Below, in pieces: positions 1-7,911 of a stretch of DNA of 13,822 bases. This DNA is from Sediminibacterium ginsengisoli (GTDB lineage: Bacteria; Bacteroidota; Bacteroidia; Chitinophagales; Chitinophagaceae). The position numbers were made by a program, and so were the translations under genes. How positions within the stretch are numbered: position 1 is the first letter of the stretch; every line of letters begins with the position of its first letter. The notes below the pieces were generated by a model that was not told the DNA's origin, did not search any database, and worked only from the letters and a program-made list of their open reading frames with translations. Where the stretch lies: contig CALPSK010000004.1 of assembly GCA_943326215.1 (NCBI GenBank), positions 1 to 13,822 of the forward strand, written 5' to 3'.

Positions 1-72
1 AAACCTGAGTTTGAGAAATTGGAAGCAGAACCTTTGGATAAATTTGTTCACGATAATGCGCATGCACATTAA
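1..72 (+). CDS. actC: ActC C-terminus (partial), NrfD-like membrane subunit of alternative complex III
   Basis: The first 72 bases read as an open frame of 23 codons ending in TAA, with the last residues HDNAHAH. The frame has no start because the gene begins before the window. Identity is inferred mainly from position: in Bacteroidota the order actA-B-C-D-E-F is fixed, and an actD homologue starts 26 bp downstream. ActC is the polytopic NrfD/PsrC-type subunit of the quinol:cytochrome c oxidoreductase and binds quinol in the membrane. The visible tail is a charged cytoplasmic-type end without domain signatures, so the sequence alone does not prove the assignment. Confidence 0.6.
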   Translation, partial: KPEFEKLEAEPLDKFVHDNAHAH

Positions 73-98
73 TTATAATATCGATTAAGAAAAAAATT

Positions 99-686
99 AT
101 GGCACAAAAGAAATTTGTAGTTGGCTGTTTTGATGAAGAAAAAGTTTTATTTCCTGCAGTAAAGCAAGTGCGTACTGCTGGCTATAAAATTAAAGATGTA
201 TACACGCCCTTCGCTGTGCATGGTTTAGACCACGCATTGGGTATGCGCGAAACAAGCTTACACACTGCTGGTTTTATTTATGGTATTACAGGTACAGCTA
301 CTGCAGTGAGTACCATTAGTTGGATCTTCACGAAGGACTGGCCTTTAAACATTGGTGGTAAACCCCACTTTGCTTTACCAGCCTGGGTACCTATTATATT
401 TGAGTTAACCGTTTTATTTGCAGCCGTAGGAATGGTAATGACTTTTTGTTGGTTATGTCAATTAGCACCAGGTGTGAAGAAGCATCATTTTCATAAGCGC
501 GCTACCGACGATTTATTTGTAATGGTCATTGAGTGCACCGATAAAACAAACACAGATGATTTACTAGCCTTCTTAAAAACTAACGGTGCAATTGAAACAG
601 ATGTTCAAGTAGCTGAAGAGGAGTGGTGGTTTGGTACTTATGATAAAGAGGACGATTTATATAACACTAAACAAGTAGCCCTTTAA
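99..686 (+). CDS. actD: ActD, DUF3341 subunit of alternative complex III
   Basis: This 195-residue protein belongs to the DUF3341 family, the ActD subunit of the quinol:cytochrome c oxidoreductase (alternative complex III) in the cytoplasmic membrane. An N-terminal soluble part (about 1-52, FVVGCFDEE near the start) precedes two membrane segments at about 56-77 and 94-121, and a soluble C-terminal part ends in acidic residues. ActD carries no known redox cofactor and is thought to be structural. The ATG follows an A-rich stretch, as is usual for start sites in Bacteroidota, where Shine-Dalgarno sites are rare. It lies 26 bp after the actC tail and 53 bp before actE, so all act genes are probably co-transcribed. 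Length and layout are normal for the family. Confidence 0.92.
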   Translation: MAQKKFVVGCFDEEKVLFPAVKQVRTAGYKIKDVYTPFAVHGLDHALGMRETSLHTAGFIYGITGTATAVSTISWIFTKDWPLNIGGKPHFALPAWVPIIFELTVLFAAVGMVMTFCWLCQLAPGVKKHHFHKRATDDLFVMVIECTDKTNTDDLLAFLKTNGAIETDVQVAEEEWWFGTYDKEDDLYNTKQVAL

Positions 687-739
687 GCACTATAAATAAT
701 TATAGAAATAATTAGATCAAGAATAATCTAACCAGAACG

Positions 740-1339
740 ATGAATAAAAATAACATTAATAAGAATCTGCTTTTAACTATTGCTATTGCAGCGATTACAT
801 TGGTAGGCTGTGAAGAAGTGAAGCGCACACCTGGTACTGTCTATATGCCTGATATGGCTTATAGCCGTGCTTATGAATCCTATGCCGATCATAGCAACTT
901 AGCAGCAAAAGGTATTCATTATGATAACCTTCCTGTAGCAGGTACGATTGCACGTGGCAAGGAAATGCCTTTCCCTTATGCAAAAGATAAAGCAGGCGAT
1001 ACAACGAATTACAATGCTTCTAAACTAGTTCCGAACCCCATCGATTCTTTAGTGGGAAGAGATATTGCAGAAGCAGAGCGTTTGTATTTAGTGAATTGTG
1101 GAATTTGTCATGGTGCTAAATTAGATGGTAATGGTCCTTTATACAAAGATGGTAATGGTCCTTATGCTGCAAAACCTGCTTCATTAGTAGGTGATGCTAA
1201 ATATGAGAACATGCCTGCAGGTCAAATGTTTTATTCTATTGCTTATGGAAAAAACTTGATGGGTTCTTATGCAGCACAATTGAACAAGCGCCAACGCTGG
1301 ATGATTATAAAATATATTAAGAATAAACAAAAGAAGTAA
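740..1339 (+). CDS. actE: ActE, monoheme cytochrome c lipoprotein of alternative complex III
   Basis: This 199-residue cytochrome c subunit of alternative complex III lies on the periplasmic side and passes electrons on toward the oxidase. Residues 1-23 form a lipoprotein signal with lipobox LVGC, so Cys24 is the probable lipidated first residue. There is a single heme-binding motif, CGICH (C120, C123, H124). Met174 in the LMGSY context is the likely axial heme ligand. The C-terminus is strongly basic (KNKQKK). A 16-base direct repeat just after the heme site (1124-1139 and 1148-1163) encodes DGNGP twice. The stop is one base before the actF start, so translation is probably coupled. Family assignment is firm from the motif, the lipobox and the gene order. 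Confidence 0.93.
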   Translation: MNKNNINKNLLLTIAIAAITLVGCEEVKRTPGTVYMPDMAYSRAYESYADHSNLAAKGIHYDNLPVAGTIARGKEMPFPYAKDKAGDTTNYNASKLVPNPIDSLVGRDIAEAERLYLVNCGICHGAKLDGNGPLYKDGNGPYAAKPASLVGDAKYENMPAGQMFYSIAYGKNLMGSYAAQLNKRQRWMIIKYIKNKQKK

Positions 1340-1340
1340 G

Positions 1341-2570
1341 ATGGCATCTATTAAAGAGCAATTCGAAATTCCTGGTAGTCTTAAAACATGGTCTTATGCA
1401 CTAATTGGCATAGGCGCCGCTGCTTTATTATACGGGATGTTTACCAAAGGATTTAGTGCAGACGAACATGAGCAAGTACATTTTTGGGGAACCTTAATGT
1501 ACAATACTATTTTTTGGACTTTAGTAACCAATGCTGCTATGTTCTTTATATGTTTTAGCACTATGGCACAAGCTGCTTGGATGCAATCTTTCAGAAGAAT
1601 TGCAGAAGCCATTTCTACATTGGTTCCTATTTTTGGTGGTATTACTTTATTAGTATTGTTCTATGTTATATTAAGTCATAATCATCATATCTATCATTGG
1701 TTAGATGCGGAAGCAGTGGCCAAGGATCCTATCTTAAAAGGTAAAGTGGGTTTCTTGAATCCTACTTTCTTTATTGTATGGACTTCTCTTACTATTATAT
1801 TATGGAGTTATTTCGGATACAGAATGCGTCAAATTAGTTTGGAAGCAGATATCGCTCCAATGGATCATGAAACTGCACATAAATTTAATATTAGAAGCAT
1901 GACCCGCTCAGGATTTTTCTTAGTGTGGTTTGGTTTAACAGTAGCTTCTACTATTCCTTGGTTATGGTTAATGAGCCTTGACGCGCATTGGTATTCTACT
2001 ATGTATAGCTGGTATACTTTCGCAAGTTCATTTGTGGCAGGGATGGCCTTAATTGCTTTATGGTTAGTGTACATGAAAAATAAAGGCTATATGGAATTAT
2101 CCAATAGCGAGCATTTACATGATGTAGGTAAATTCATGTTTGCCTTCTCTATATTCTGGACTTATTTATGGTTCTCTCAATACATGCTTATTTGGTATGC
2201 GAATATTCCTGAAGAAACCGTTTACTTCAAGCACCGTGTGCAAGGAGCTTACAAACCTATTTTCTTCTTGAACTTATTTATCAATTTCCTTTGCCCATTA
2301 ATTATATTAATGAAGCGTTCTGCTAAACGTAATTTTACTTTAGTAGCCTTCATGGCTGTACTTATTTTATTTGGACACTGGATTGACTTCTATCAAATGG
2401 TAATGGGTTCTTTAATGAAAGAACACGTTTCATTAGGTTGGTTAGATTTTGGTATTTTATCTTTCTTCGTGGGTGTAATGATATTAATGGTAGCGCGCTC
2501 TTTAGCAAGCAAGCCTTTAATTCCAAAATACCATCCTTTCCTTAAAGAGAGTATCATTCATCAAGTATAA
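1341..2570 (+). CDS. actF: ActF, integral membrane subunit of alternative complex III (quinol:cytochrome c oxidoreductase)
   Basis: This 409-residue polytopic membrane protein has about ten predicted helices, at roughly 17-35, 57-75, 95-112, 143-160, 190-212, 222-245, 264-285, 305-324, 334-353 and 368-388. It fits ActF, the last gene of the act operon and a distant relative of NrfD/ActC proteins. In the known ACIII structures, ActC and ActF together form the membrane core. Histidines lie near helix ends (H113, H115, H116, H119 in HNHHIYH, and H346 in FGHWIDFY). The start lies one base after the actE stop. The end is 24 bp before coxB, placing complex III and the oxidase in one transcription unit. 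Helix borders are estimates by eye. Confidence 0.9.
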   Translation: MASIKEQFEIPGSLKTWSYALIGIGAAALLYGMFTKGFSADEHEQVHFWGTLMYNTIFWTLVTNAAMFFICFSTMAQAAWMQSFRRIAEAISTLVPIFGGITLLVLFYVILSHNHHIYHWLDAEAVAKDPILKGKVGFLNPTFFIVWTSLTIILWSYFGYRMRQISLEADIAPMDHETAHKFNIRSMTRSGFFLVWFGLTVASTIPWLWLMSLDAHWYSTMYSWYTFASSFVAGMALIALWLVYMKNKGYMELSNSEHLHDVGKFMFAFSIFWTYLWFSQYMLIWYANIPEETVYFKHRVQGAYKPIFFLNLFINFLCPLIILMKRSAKRNFTLVAFMAVLILFGHWIDFYQMVMGSLMKEHVSLGWLDFGILSFFVGVMILMVARSLASKPLIPKYHPFLKESIIHQV

Positions 2571-2594
2571 TTTTTGATTTAGAAAAAACGAAAT

Positions 2595-3644
2595 ATGAGT
2601 TTAATTTTATCTGTTGCAATCATCGTCTTTATTTTCGTGGTAATTTTTCAAATTGCCAAGGCAAGTGAGTACGTATCCATTTTAAAAGGCGAAGAAGCCA
2701 GTCGTCAACAAAACAACAAAATCAACGGATTTTTGATGGTTGCTTTTTTGGTCCTAGGCTTCGTAGGTATTTACGTTTGTAATAAAGCCTATTACGGTAA
2801 AACACAATTAGCACAAGGCGCGGCAAGTGTTCAAGGAGAGAAAGTAGATGAAATGCTTTTTGTGACTTTAATTATTACAGGTATTGTATTTGTAATTACC
2901 CAAGTATTATTATTCTGGTTTGCCTATAAATACCAAGAAGATAAAAATAGAAAAGTATTCTTCTTTGCCCATAGCACTAAATTAGAATTAATTTGGACAG
3001 CGATTCCAGCCATTGCATTAACTGTTCTAGTAGTCTTTGGTTTACGTAACTGGTTTTTCTTTACAGGAGAACCTCCTAAGGGCGCCATGGTGGTAGAAGT
3101 AACTGGAAAACAATTTGGATGGATTTTCCGTTACCCAGGAAAAGACGCTGTATTTGGAAAAAAATATTATAAGAATATTGACCCTGCTACCAACTCTGTG
3201 GGTATTGTTTGGGACGATACTTATTCTAAAGACGATATTTTATTGGAGCAAACTATGTATGTAGTAAAAGGCACTCCCGTTAAATTAATACTTGGTTCAA
3301 GAGATGTTATCCATGATGTGGGATTAACGCACTTCCGTTTAAAGATGGACGCTGTGCCTGGTATTCCTACCACCATGTGGTTTACACCTTTATATACTAC
3401 TAAAGAAATGCGTGAGAAAACAGGGAATCCTAATTTTGCTTATGAAATTTCTTGTGATCAAATGTGTGGTAATGGTCACTACTCTATGAAAGGAGTGATT
3501 GAAGTGGTAGACCAAGAAGAGTATGATTTATGGATGGCGAAACAAAAGCCACAATACTTCACAGCTTTTCCTGAAAAGGATCCCACCGCAGTGCCGGTAG
3601 CAGCAGCAGATACTACTGCGAAAGTAGCTACAGCAAAAATGTAA
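2595..3644 (+). CDS. coxB: Cytochrome c oxidase subunit II (CuA subunit)
   Basis: This 349-residue subunit II receives electrons from cytochrome c at its periplasmic CuA centre and passes them to subunit I. Hydrophobic segments at about 2-22 and 45-63 precede the usual two-helix hairpin (about 87-112 and 128-151), so the N-terminus is longer than in classical subunit II. The cupredoxin domain follows. The CuA ligands are visible: H240 (VIHDVG), C287 and C291 in CDQMCGNGH, H295 and M298. The residue between the cysteines that is normally Glu is Gln289. The aromatic patch (QFGWIF, 173-178) is present but has Phe in place of the usual first Trp. There is no fused cytochrome c domain, and the C-terminal tail (about 326-349) is Ala/Thr rich. 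It sits between actF and coxA. Confidence 0.95.
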   Translation: MSLILSVAIIVFIFVVIFQIAKASEYVSILKGEEASRQQNNKINGFLMVAFLVLGFVGIYVCNKAYYGKTQLAQGAASVQGEKVDEMLFVTLIITGIVFVITQVLLFWFAYKYQEDKNRKVFFFAHSTKLELIWTAIPAIALTVLVVFGLRNWFFFTGEPPKGAMVVEVTGKQFGWIFRYPGKDAVFGKKYYKNIDPATNSVGIVWDDTYSKDDILLEQTMYVVKGTPVKLILGSRDVIHDVGLTHFRLKMDAVPGIPTTMWFTPLYTTKEMREKTGNPNFAYEISCDQMCGNGHYSMKGVIEVVDQEEYDLWMAKQKPQYFTAFPEKDPTAVPVAAADTTAKVATAKM

Positions 3645-3738
3645 AAACAATTTTAAGTTTTAGTAAGCTTTATAATAAAGCAAACAAATAACTTAGAGTT
3701 TATAAAAATAGAAAGATTAAAATATTTAAATAAAAGGT

Positions 3739-5553
3739 ATGAGTCACGAAGCAGCATTACATAATCACGAAGGTCATGAAAGTCACGGACACGATGATCA
3801 CGGTCATCATGAACACCATGATACTTTCTTAACTAAATATGTATTTAGTCAAGACCATAAAATGATCGCGAAGCAATTCTTGATCACAGGTATGGTTTGG
3901 GCAGTATTAGGTGGTTTAATGAGCGTATTATTCCGTTTGCAATTAGGTTATCCTGATGCAAGTTTTCCTTGGTTAGAATCTATCTTAGGTAAATGGGCAA
4001 AAGGTGGTCAAATTACACCAGAAGCTTATTATGCTTTAGTCACTACACACGGAACGGTATTGGTATTCTTTGTATTAACAGCAGGCTTGTCTGGTACTTT
4101 TGCGAACTTTTTAATTCCGCTTCAAGTGGGTGCACGCGATATGGCGTCTCCATTTATGAATATGTTAAGCTATTGGTTCTTCTTTACTGCAAGTATTATC
4201 ATGTTATCTTCTTTATTTGTAGAAACAGGACCATTCAGTGGTGGTTGGACAGCCTATCCTCCATTGTCTGCTTTACACGATGCTTCTCCTGGATCTAAAA
4301 CAGGTATGGACTTATGGATTATTTCAATGGCCTTATTCGTTGTCTCTTCTTTATTAGGAGGCTTGAACTATATCGCCACTATTTTGAATATGCGTACTAA
4401 AGGAATGAGCATGACTCGTTTACCTTTAACTATCTGGGCATTGTTCTTTACAGCAGTATTAGGGGTATTATCTTTCCCTGTATTATTGTCTGGTTTAATT
4501 TTATTAATTTTTGATAGAAACTTCGGTACTAGTTTTTATCTTTCTGATATTTATGTAAATGGTGTGGGCGCTTTATCGAATGAAGGCGGTTCTGCTATTT
4601 TATTCCAACACTTATTCTGGTTCTTAGGTCACCCTGAGGTATACATTATCTTATTACCAGCCATGGGTATGGTTTCTGAAATCATGTCAGTGAATTCTCG
4701 TAAACCTATCTTTGGTTATATGGCTATGTTGGGTTCCTTATTTGCAATTGCTATTTTAGCCTTCTTAGTTTGGGCGCATCATATGTTCGTAACAGGCTTA
4801 AACCCATTCTTAGGATCGGTATTCGTTCTATTAACTTTATTAATTGCGGTACCTTCTGCTATTAAAGTATTTAACTGGTTAACTACTTTATGGAGAGGTA
4901 ATATTCGTTTCACACCAGGTATGTTATTTGCCATCGGATTTGTAAGTTTATTTATCTCTGGTGGTTTAACAGGTATTTGGTTGGGTAACGCTGCATTAGA
5001 TATTTATTTACACGATAGTTATTTCGTAGTAGCGCATTTCCATATTGTAATGGGTGTGGCTTCTATGTTTGGTATGTTCGCAGGTGTTTATCATTGGTTC
5101 CCTAAAATGTATGGCCGCTATTTAAATAATTCATTAGGCTACATTCACTTCTGGATTACATTAGCGGGTGCTTACTTAATTTTCTGGCCAATGCACTACC
5201 AAGGTTTAGCGGGTATGCCTCGTCGTTATTTCGATTTTAGCATTTGGGAGAGCTTTAAACAATTTGCTGATTTAAATCGTTTCATTAGCACCGTAGCAAT
5301 GATTGTTTTTGCTGTTCAAATTTTATTCTTAATTAATTTCTTCTACTCTATATTTAAAGGACGTAAAGTAACTGTGTTGAATCCTTGGGAGTCTAATACT
5401 TTAGAGTGGACTACACCTATTAATCCTGGTCATGGTAACTGGCCTGGTGAAATACCAGAAGTACACCGTTGGCCTTATGATTACGGTAAAGATGGACATG
5501 ATTTTATTCCACAAACCACACCGGTGGGTGAGGATGAAACAGAAACACACTAG
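3739..5553 (+). CDS. coxA: Cytochrome c oxidase subunit I (heme a, heme a3-CuB), A1-type
   Basis: This 604-residue catalytic subunit of the aa3-type oxidase reduces oxygen to water and pumps protons. The ligand set is complete: H104 (TTHGT) and H435 for low-spin heme a; H433 for heme a3 (VAHFH); and H298 (GHPEVY), H347 and H348 (AHHM) for CuB. Y302 is the tyrosine expected to be cross-linked to the CuB histidine. E300 in HPEV marks the A1 subtype with a D-channel glutamate. D134 (GARDMA) matches the D-channel entrance and K376 (AIKVFNW) the K-channel lysine. About twelve helices are expected. The first 27 residues carry eleven histidines, a possible metal-binding tail. A 94-bp gap separates it from coxB, and a strong hairpin follows it. 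Confidence 0.97.
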   Translation: MSHEAALHNHEGHESHGHDDHGHHEHHDTFLTKYVFSQDHKMIAKQFLITGMVWAVLGGLMSVLFRLQLGYPDASFPWLESILGKWAKGGQITPEAYYALVTTHGTVLVFFVLTAGLSGTFANFLIPLQVGARDMASPFMNMLSYWFFFTASIIMLSSLFVETGPFSGGWTAYPPLSALHDASPGSKTGMDLWIISMALFVVSSLLGGLNYIATILNMRTKGMSMTRLPLTIWALFFTAVLGVLSFPVLLSGLILLIFDRNFGTSFYLSDIYVNGVGALSNEGGSAILFQHLFWFLGHPEVYIILLPAMGMVSEIMSVNSRKPIFGYMAMLGSLFAIAILAFLVWAHHMFVTGLNPFLGSVFVLLTLLIAVPSAIKVFNWLTTLWRGNIRFTPGMLFAIGFVSLFISGGLTGIWLGNAALDIYLHDSYFVVAHFHIVMGVASMFGMFAGVYHWFPKMYGRYLNNSLGYIHFWITLAGAYLIFWPMHYQGLAGMPRRYFDFSIWESFKQFADLNRFISTVAMIVFAVQILFLINFFYSIFKGRKVTVLNPWESNTLEWTTPINPGHGNWPGEIPEVHRWPYDYGKDGHDFIPQTTPVGEDETETH

Positions 5554-5569
5554 TTAAAAATATTCAGTT

Positions 5570-5599
5570 TTACAATGCCCTGATTTCAGGGCATTGTAA
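5570..5599. terminator. Strong hairpin after coxA, probable terminator or processing site
   Basis: A perfect inverted repeat has arms TTACAATGCCCTGA at 5570-5583 and its complement at 5586-5599. Its two central bases mean a real loop of at least four. It lies 17 bp after the coxA stop. The T-run on the plus strand is weak (AATTTGAT follows), so it may attenuate transcription or protect the mRNA end rather than stop all read-through into ctaB. The symmetric stem could act in both directions. Confidence 0.7.
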
Positions 5600-5628
5600 T
5601 TTGATACAATTGTAGTTGAACTTTCTTT

Positions 5629-6522
5629 TTGTTGAATTATACTTTTGAAAAAAAATATTTCTTGAAACAAACACTTACTAATTACGCACAGTTAATGAAA
5701 TTCACCCTGAGTTTTACAGTGGTGTTTACTTGTGTAATTTGTTATATGTTGGCTCCCAAAGTTATGACCTATGACTGGTCCATGATTTTACTTTTAACTT
5801 TTGCGGGCTTATGTATTACAGGAAGTGCGAACGCCATTAACCAGGCCGTAGAAAAAGACACCGATGCACAAATGAAGCGTACAGCGAATCGCCCTGTAGC
5901 ATCAGGAAGAATGTCTCAACAAACAGCTTATACTTTTGCTATTATTACAGGTGTTCTAGGAGTAGCTATTATGTGGAAGTATTTTAATTTTTCATCGGCA
6001 CTACTTTCTGCATTTAGTTTATTCTTATATGCTTTTATTTATACGCCGCTAAAAAAAATAAATTCAATTGCTGTTTTAGTAGGCGCTTTTCCAGGTGCCC
6101 TTCCTTGTTTAATTGGATATGTAGCAGGCAACGACGATTTTGCTTATGCAGGTTGGGCCTTATTCTTAATTCAATTCATATGGCAGTTCCCTCATTTTTG
6201 GGCTATTGCTTGGGTAACGCACGCCGATTATTCTAGAGTAGGTTTTAAATTATTACCTGCTAAAGAAGGGCCTACTCGTTTTACAGCCATTCAATGTATT
6301 ATGTATGCAGTGCTTATGATACCTATTGGGTTTCTACCTTATTATTTAAACTTAACAGGTCAAGTAAGTATGTGGGTTTTACTAGTGTCCAATATTTTTA
6401 TGGTGGTACAATGTGTAAGACTGTATCAAAATATGGGCGTGCCTGCAGCAAGAAGAGTGATGTTTAGCAGTTATATTTATTTACCTATTGTTTATTTAGC
6501 CTTACTCGCAGATAAATTATAA
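5629..6522 (+). CDS. ctaB: Heme O synthase (protoheme IX farnesyltransferase), UbiA family
   Basis: CtaB/CyoE transfers a farnesyl group to heme B, making heme O, the precursor of the heme A used by the neighbouring oxidase. The polytopic protein has the UbiA-family prenyl-diphosphate motif at about 71-88 (NQAVEKDTDAQMKRTANR), with Glu75 where many homologues have Asp. It also shows YTPLKK (138-143), the WQFPHFWAIAW stretch (185-195) and GFKLLPA. No in-frame ATG precedes the conserved NYAQLMKF. The frame allows TTG at 5629 or 5632 (285-297 aa class) or TTG at 5662 (286 aa). The 5662 codon follows an A-rich stretch and looks more natural. The ATG at 5695 would cut into the conserved N-terminus. 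coxC follows 10 bp later. No heme A synthase gene is seen in the window. Confidence 0.93.
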   Translation: MLNYTFEKKYFLKQTLTNYAQLMKFTLSFTVVFTCVICYMLAPKVMTYDWSMILLLTFAGLCITGSANAINQAVEKDTDAQMKRTANRPVASGRMSQQTAYTFAIITGVLGVAIMWKYFNFSSALLSAFSLFLYAFIYTPLKKINSIAVLVGAFPGALPCLIGYVAGNDDFAYAGWALFLIQFIWQFPHFWAIAWVTHADYSRVGFKLLPAKEGPTRFTAIQCIMYAVLMIPIGFLPYYLNLTGQVSMWVLLVSNIFMVVQCVRLYQNMGVPAARRVMFSSYIYLPIVYLALLADKL

Positions 6523-6532
6523 AAATTATATT

Positions 6533-7105
6533 ATGGCAACAGAAGTAAAAACAAAAAATAAAATACATCCTCAAAAAATGTATTTATATGTAGGACTCGG
6601 TAGCATTGTAATGATGTTTGCTGGATTAACCAGTGCCTATATTGTAAAAAAGAGCCAATCCAATTGGTTGGACTTCGAACTTCCTAAAGTATTCTTTATC
6701 GCCACCGTGGTTATACTACTAAGTAGCTTTACCATGCAAATGGCAGTCAAAAAAGCTAAAGAGGGGCTTCAAAACCCTTACCGTGGATTTTTGACTGTAA
6801 CCGCCATTTTAGGGGTAGCTTTCATGACTTTACAATACCAAGGCTTCATGGCACTTCAGGCCAATAATATTGCTTTAACGGGTGCAAGAAGCAATTCAGC
6901 CGCCTCCTTTTTGTTCGTCATCACCTTTTTGCACTTATTACACGTTTTAGGTGGGGTGATAGCCCTTTTTGGGGTGCGTTTTAAGTCTTTGTCGGCCAAA
7001 AACAACACAGAAAATACCTTGCCGGTAGAGTTGGTATCTACCTACTGGCATTTTGTAGATATACTTTGGATTTACCTTTTTGTCTTCCTTCAATGGATTG
7101 GATAA
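6533..7105 (+). CDS. coxC: Cytochrome c oxidase subunit III family protein (first copy)
   Basis: This 190-residue protein of the heme-copper oxidase subunit III family has five helices, at about 17-37, 53-71, 85-107, 125-147 and 171-189. The family hallmarks are a His-containing helix (TFLHLLHVLGG, 131-141) and the C-terminal YWHFVDILWIYLF (171-183). Subunit III stabilises the core of the oxidase and the proton-uptake path in subunit I, and carries no redox cofactor. At 190 residues it is a short five-helix form lacking the first two helices of seven-helix mitochondrial COX3. It starts 10 bp after ctaB. A second, divergent subunit III gene follows 100 bp later. Such a pair is common in Bacteroidota. 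Confidence 0.9.
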   Translation: MATEVKTKNKIHPQKMYLYVGLGSIVMMFAGLTSAYIVKKSQSNWLDFELPKVFFIATVVILLSSFTMQMAVKKAKEGLQNPYRGFLTVTAILGVAFMTLQYQGFMALQANNIALTGARSNSAASFLFVITFLHLLHVLGGVIALFGVRFKSLSAKNNTENTLPVELVSTYWHFVDILWIYLFVFLQWIG

Positions 7106-7136
7106 AAAGGGCCCAATTTGTTAAAGATAAATACAA

Positions 7137-7153
7137 AAAAAACCCGGTTTTTT
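7137..7153 (+). terminator. Possible weak terminator between the two subunit III genes
   Basis: The sequence AAAAAACC-C-GGTTTTTT forms an A/T stem closed by C-G pairs and ends in a T-run, resembling a weak intrinsic terminator 31 bp after the first subunit III gene. The stem is mostly A-T, so stability is low. Its T-run overlaps the TTG that could serve as the -33 element of the next promoter. Confidence 0.3.
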
Positions 7154-7185
7154 GATACGAATATCCTTGATAGCCAATATTTTTG
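7152..7185 (+). promoter_or_regulatory. Bacteroidota-type promoter before the second subunit III gene
   Basis: TATTTTTG at 7178-7185 is an exact match to the Bacteroidota -7 element TAnnTTTG. TTG at 7152-7154 lies 23 bases upstream, at the long end of the accepted spacing. Transcription would begin near 7190, leaving a leader of about 15 bases before the ATG at 7206. This suggests that the second subunit III, subunit IV and possibly later genes can be expressed apart from the act-cox operon. Confidence 0.5.
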
Positions 7186-7205
7186 CACTGAAATAGAAAC
7201 TGAAC

Positions 7206-7892
7206 ATGTCAACAACAACAACCGCTTCGCCAAATGAAGCAAAATTGTGGGGAGGAGGAAAAAGCCCCTTTAATTCTGAGTATGGAAAAGTAATGATGTG
7301 GTACTTTTTAATGAGTGACGCCTTTACTTTTGGTGCTTTTTTAATCTCTTATGGAACAGTCCGTTTTTCAACCAACGGATGGCCTAATTCAAATGAAGTT
7401 TTTAAAAGTTTCCCATTTGCTCCAGAAGGAGTAAATGCACCCTTGGTCTTTGTAAGTATCATGACTTTTATATTAATCATTAGCTCTGTGACCATGGTAT
7501 TAGCAGTACATGCTGGTAAGAATATGGATAAGCAAGGCGTGGTGAGAAATATGATCTTAACAATTATTGGAGGTATTGCCTTTTTAAGTTGTCAAGCATG
7601 GGAGTGGAATCATTTATTTCATGAAGGTGCTTGGTGGGGTTCCAATCCTTTTTTAAATGCAGATGGTACAGCTAGCTCTACTAATTTCACCAACTTCTTT
7701 TTTACCATTACTGGTTTTCATGGCTTCCACGTATTTAGCGGGGTAGTTATTAATATCATTATGCTTATCATGACACTAATGGATAAGTTTGAACAAAGAG
7801 GTCATTATTTAATGATTGAAAAAGCAGGTTTATACTGGCACTTTGTAGACCTAGTATGGGTATTCGTATTTACAATCTTTTATTTATTATAA
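7206..7892 (+). CDS. Cytochrome c oxidase subunit III family protein (second copy)
   Basis: This 228-residue protein is a second member of the heme-copper oxidase subunit III family. It has about five helices, at roughly 29-50, 79-101, 113-131, 162-190 and 209-227. Family marks are FGAFLISY in the first helix, the CQAWEWNHL stretch (129-137), GFHGFHVFSG (170-179) and the C-terminal YWHFVDLVWVFVF (210-222). It is longer than the first copy and differs strongly from it, so the two are old paralogues rather than a recent duplication. It probably sits in the same oxidase, one of the two filling the usual COX3 place, but the sequence does not show which. It has its own likely promoter and is followed 19 bp later by the subunit IV gene. 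Confidence 0.9.
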   Translation: MSTTTTASPNEAKLWGGGKSPFNSEYGKVMMWYFLMSDAFTFGAFLISYGTVRFSTNGWPNSNEVFKSFPFAPEGVNAPLVFVSIMTFILIISSVTMVLAVHAGKNMDKQGVVRNMILTIIGGIAFLSCQAWEWNHLFHEGAWWGSNPFLNADGTASSTNFTNFFFTITGFHGFHVFSGVVINIIMLIMTLMDKFEQRGHYLMIEKAGLYWHFVDLVWVFVFTIFYLL

Positions 7893-7911
7893 TTAGCATT
7901 CAACAATTTAT

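Noticed and set aside
2595..3644. Subunit II as caa3-type with fused cytochrome c
   Set aside because: There is no CxxCH motif after the CuA domain; the tail is a short Ala/Thr-rich stretch.
3667..3681. Hairpin GCTTTA-TAA-TAAAGC between coxB and coxA as a terminator
   Set aside because: The stem is six A/T-rich pairs without a T-run, inside a gap between two subunits that need co-expression; it is probably chance.
3993..4298. 101-codon plus-strand ORF inside the coxA region
   Set aside because: It is the +3 frame shadow of coxA, with no family features, and coxA is certain from its metal-ligand motifs.
5605..5612. TACAATTG as a promoter box for ctaB
   Set aside because: It has one mismatch to TAnnTTTG and no TTG at proper distance upstream.
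7206..7892. The second subunit III as a recent duplication of the first
   Set aside because: The two proteins share only family hallmarks and differ in length and most residues, so they are old paralogues.
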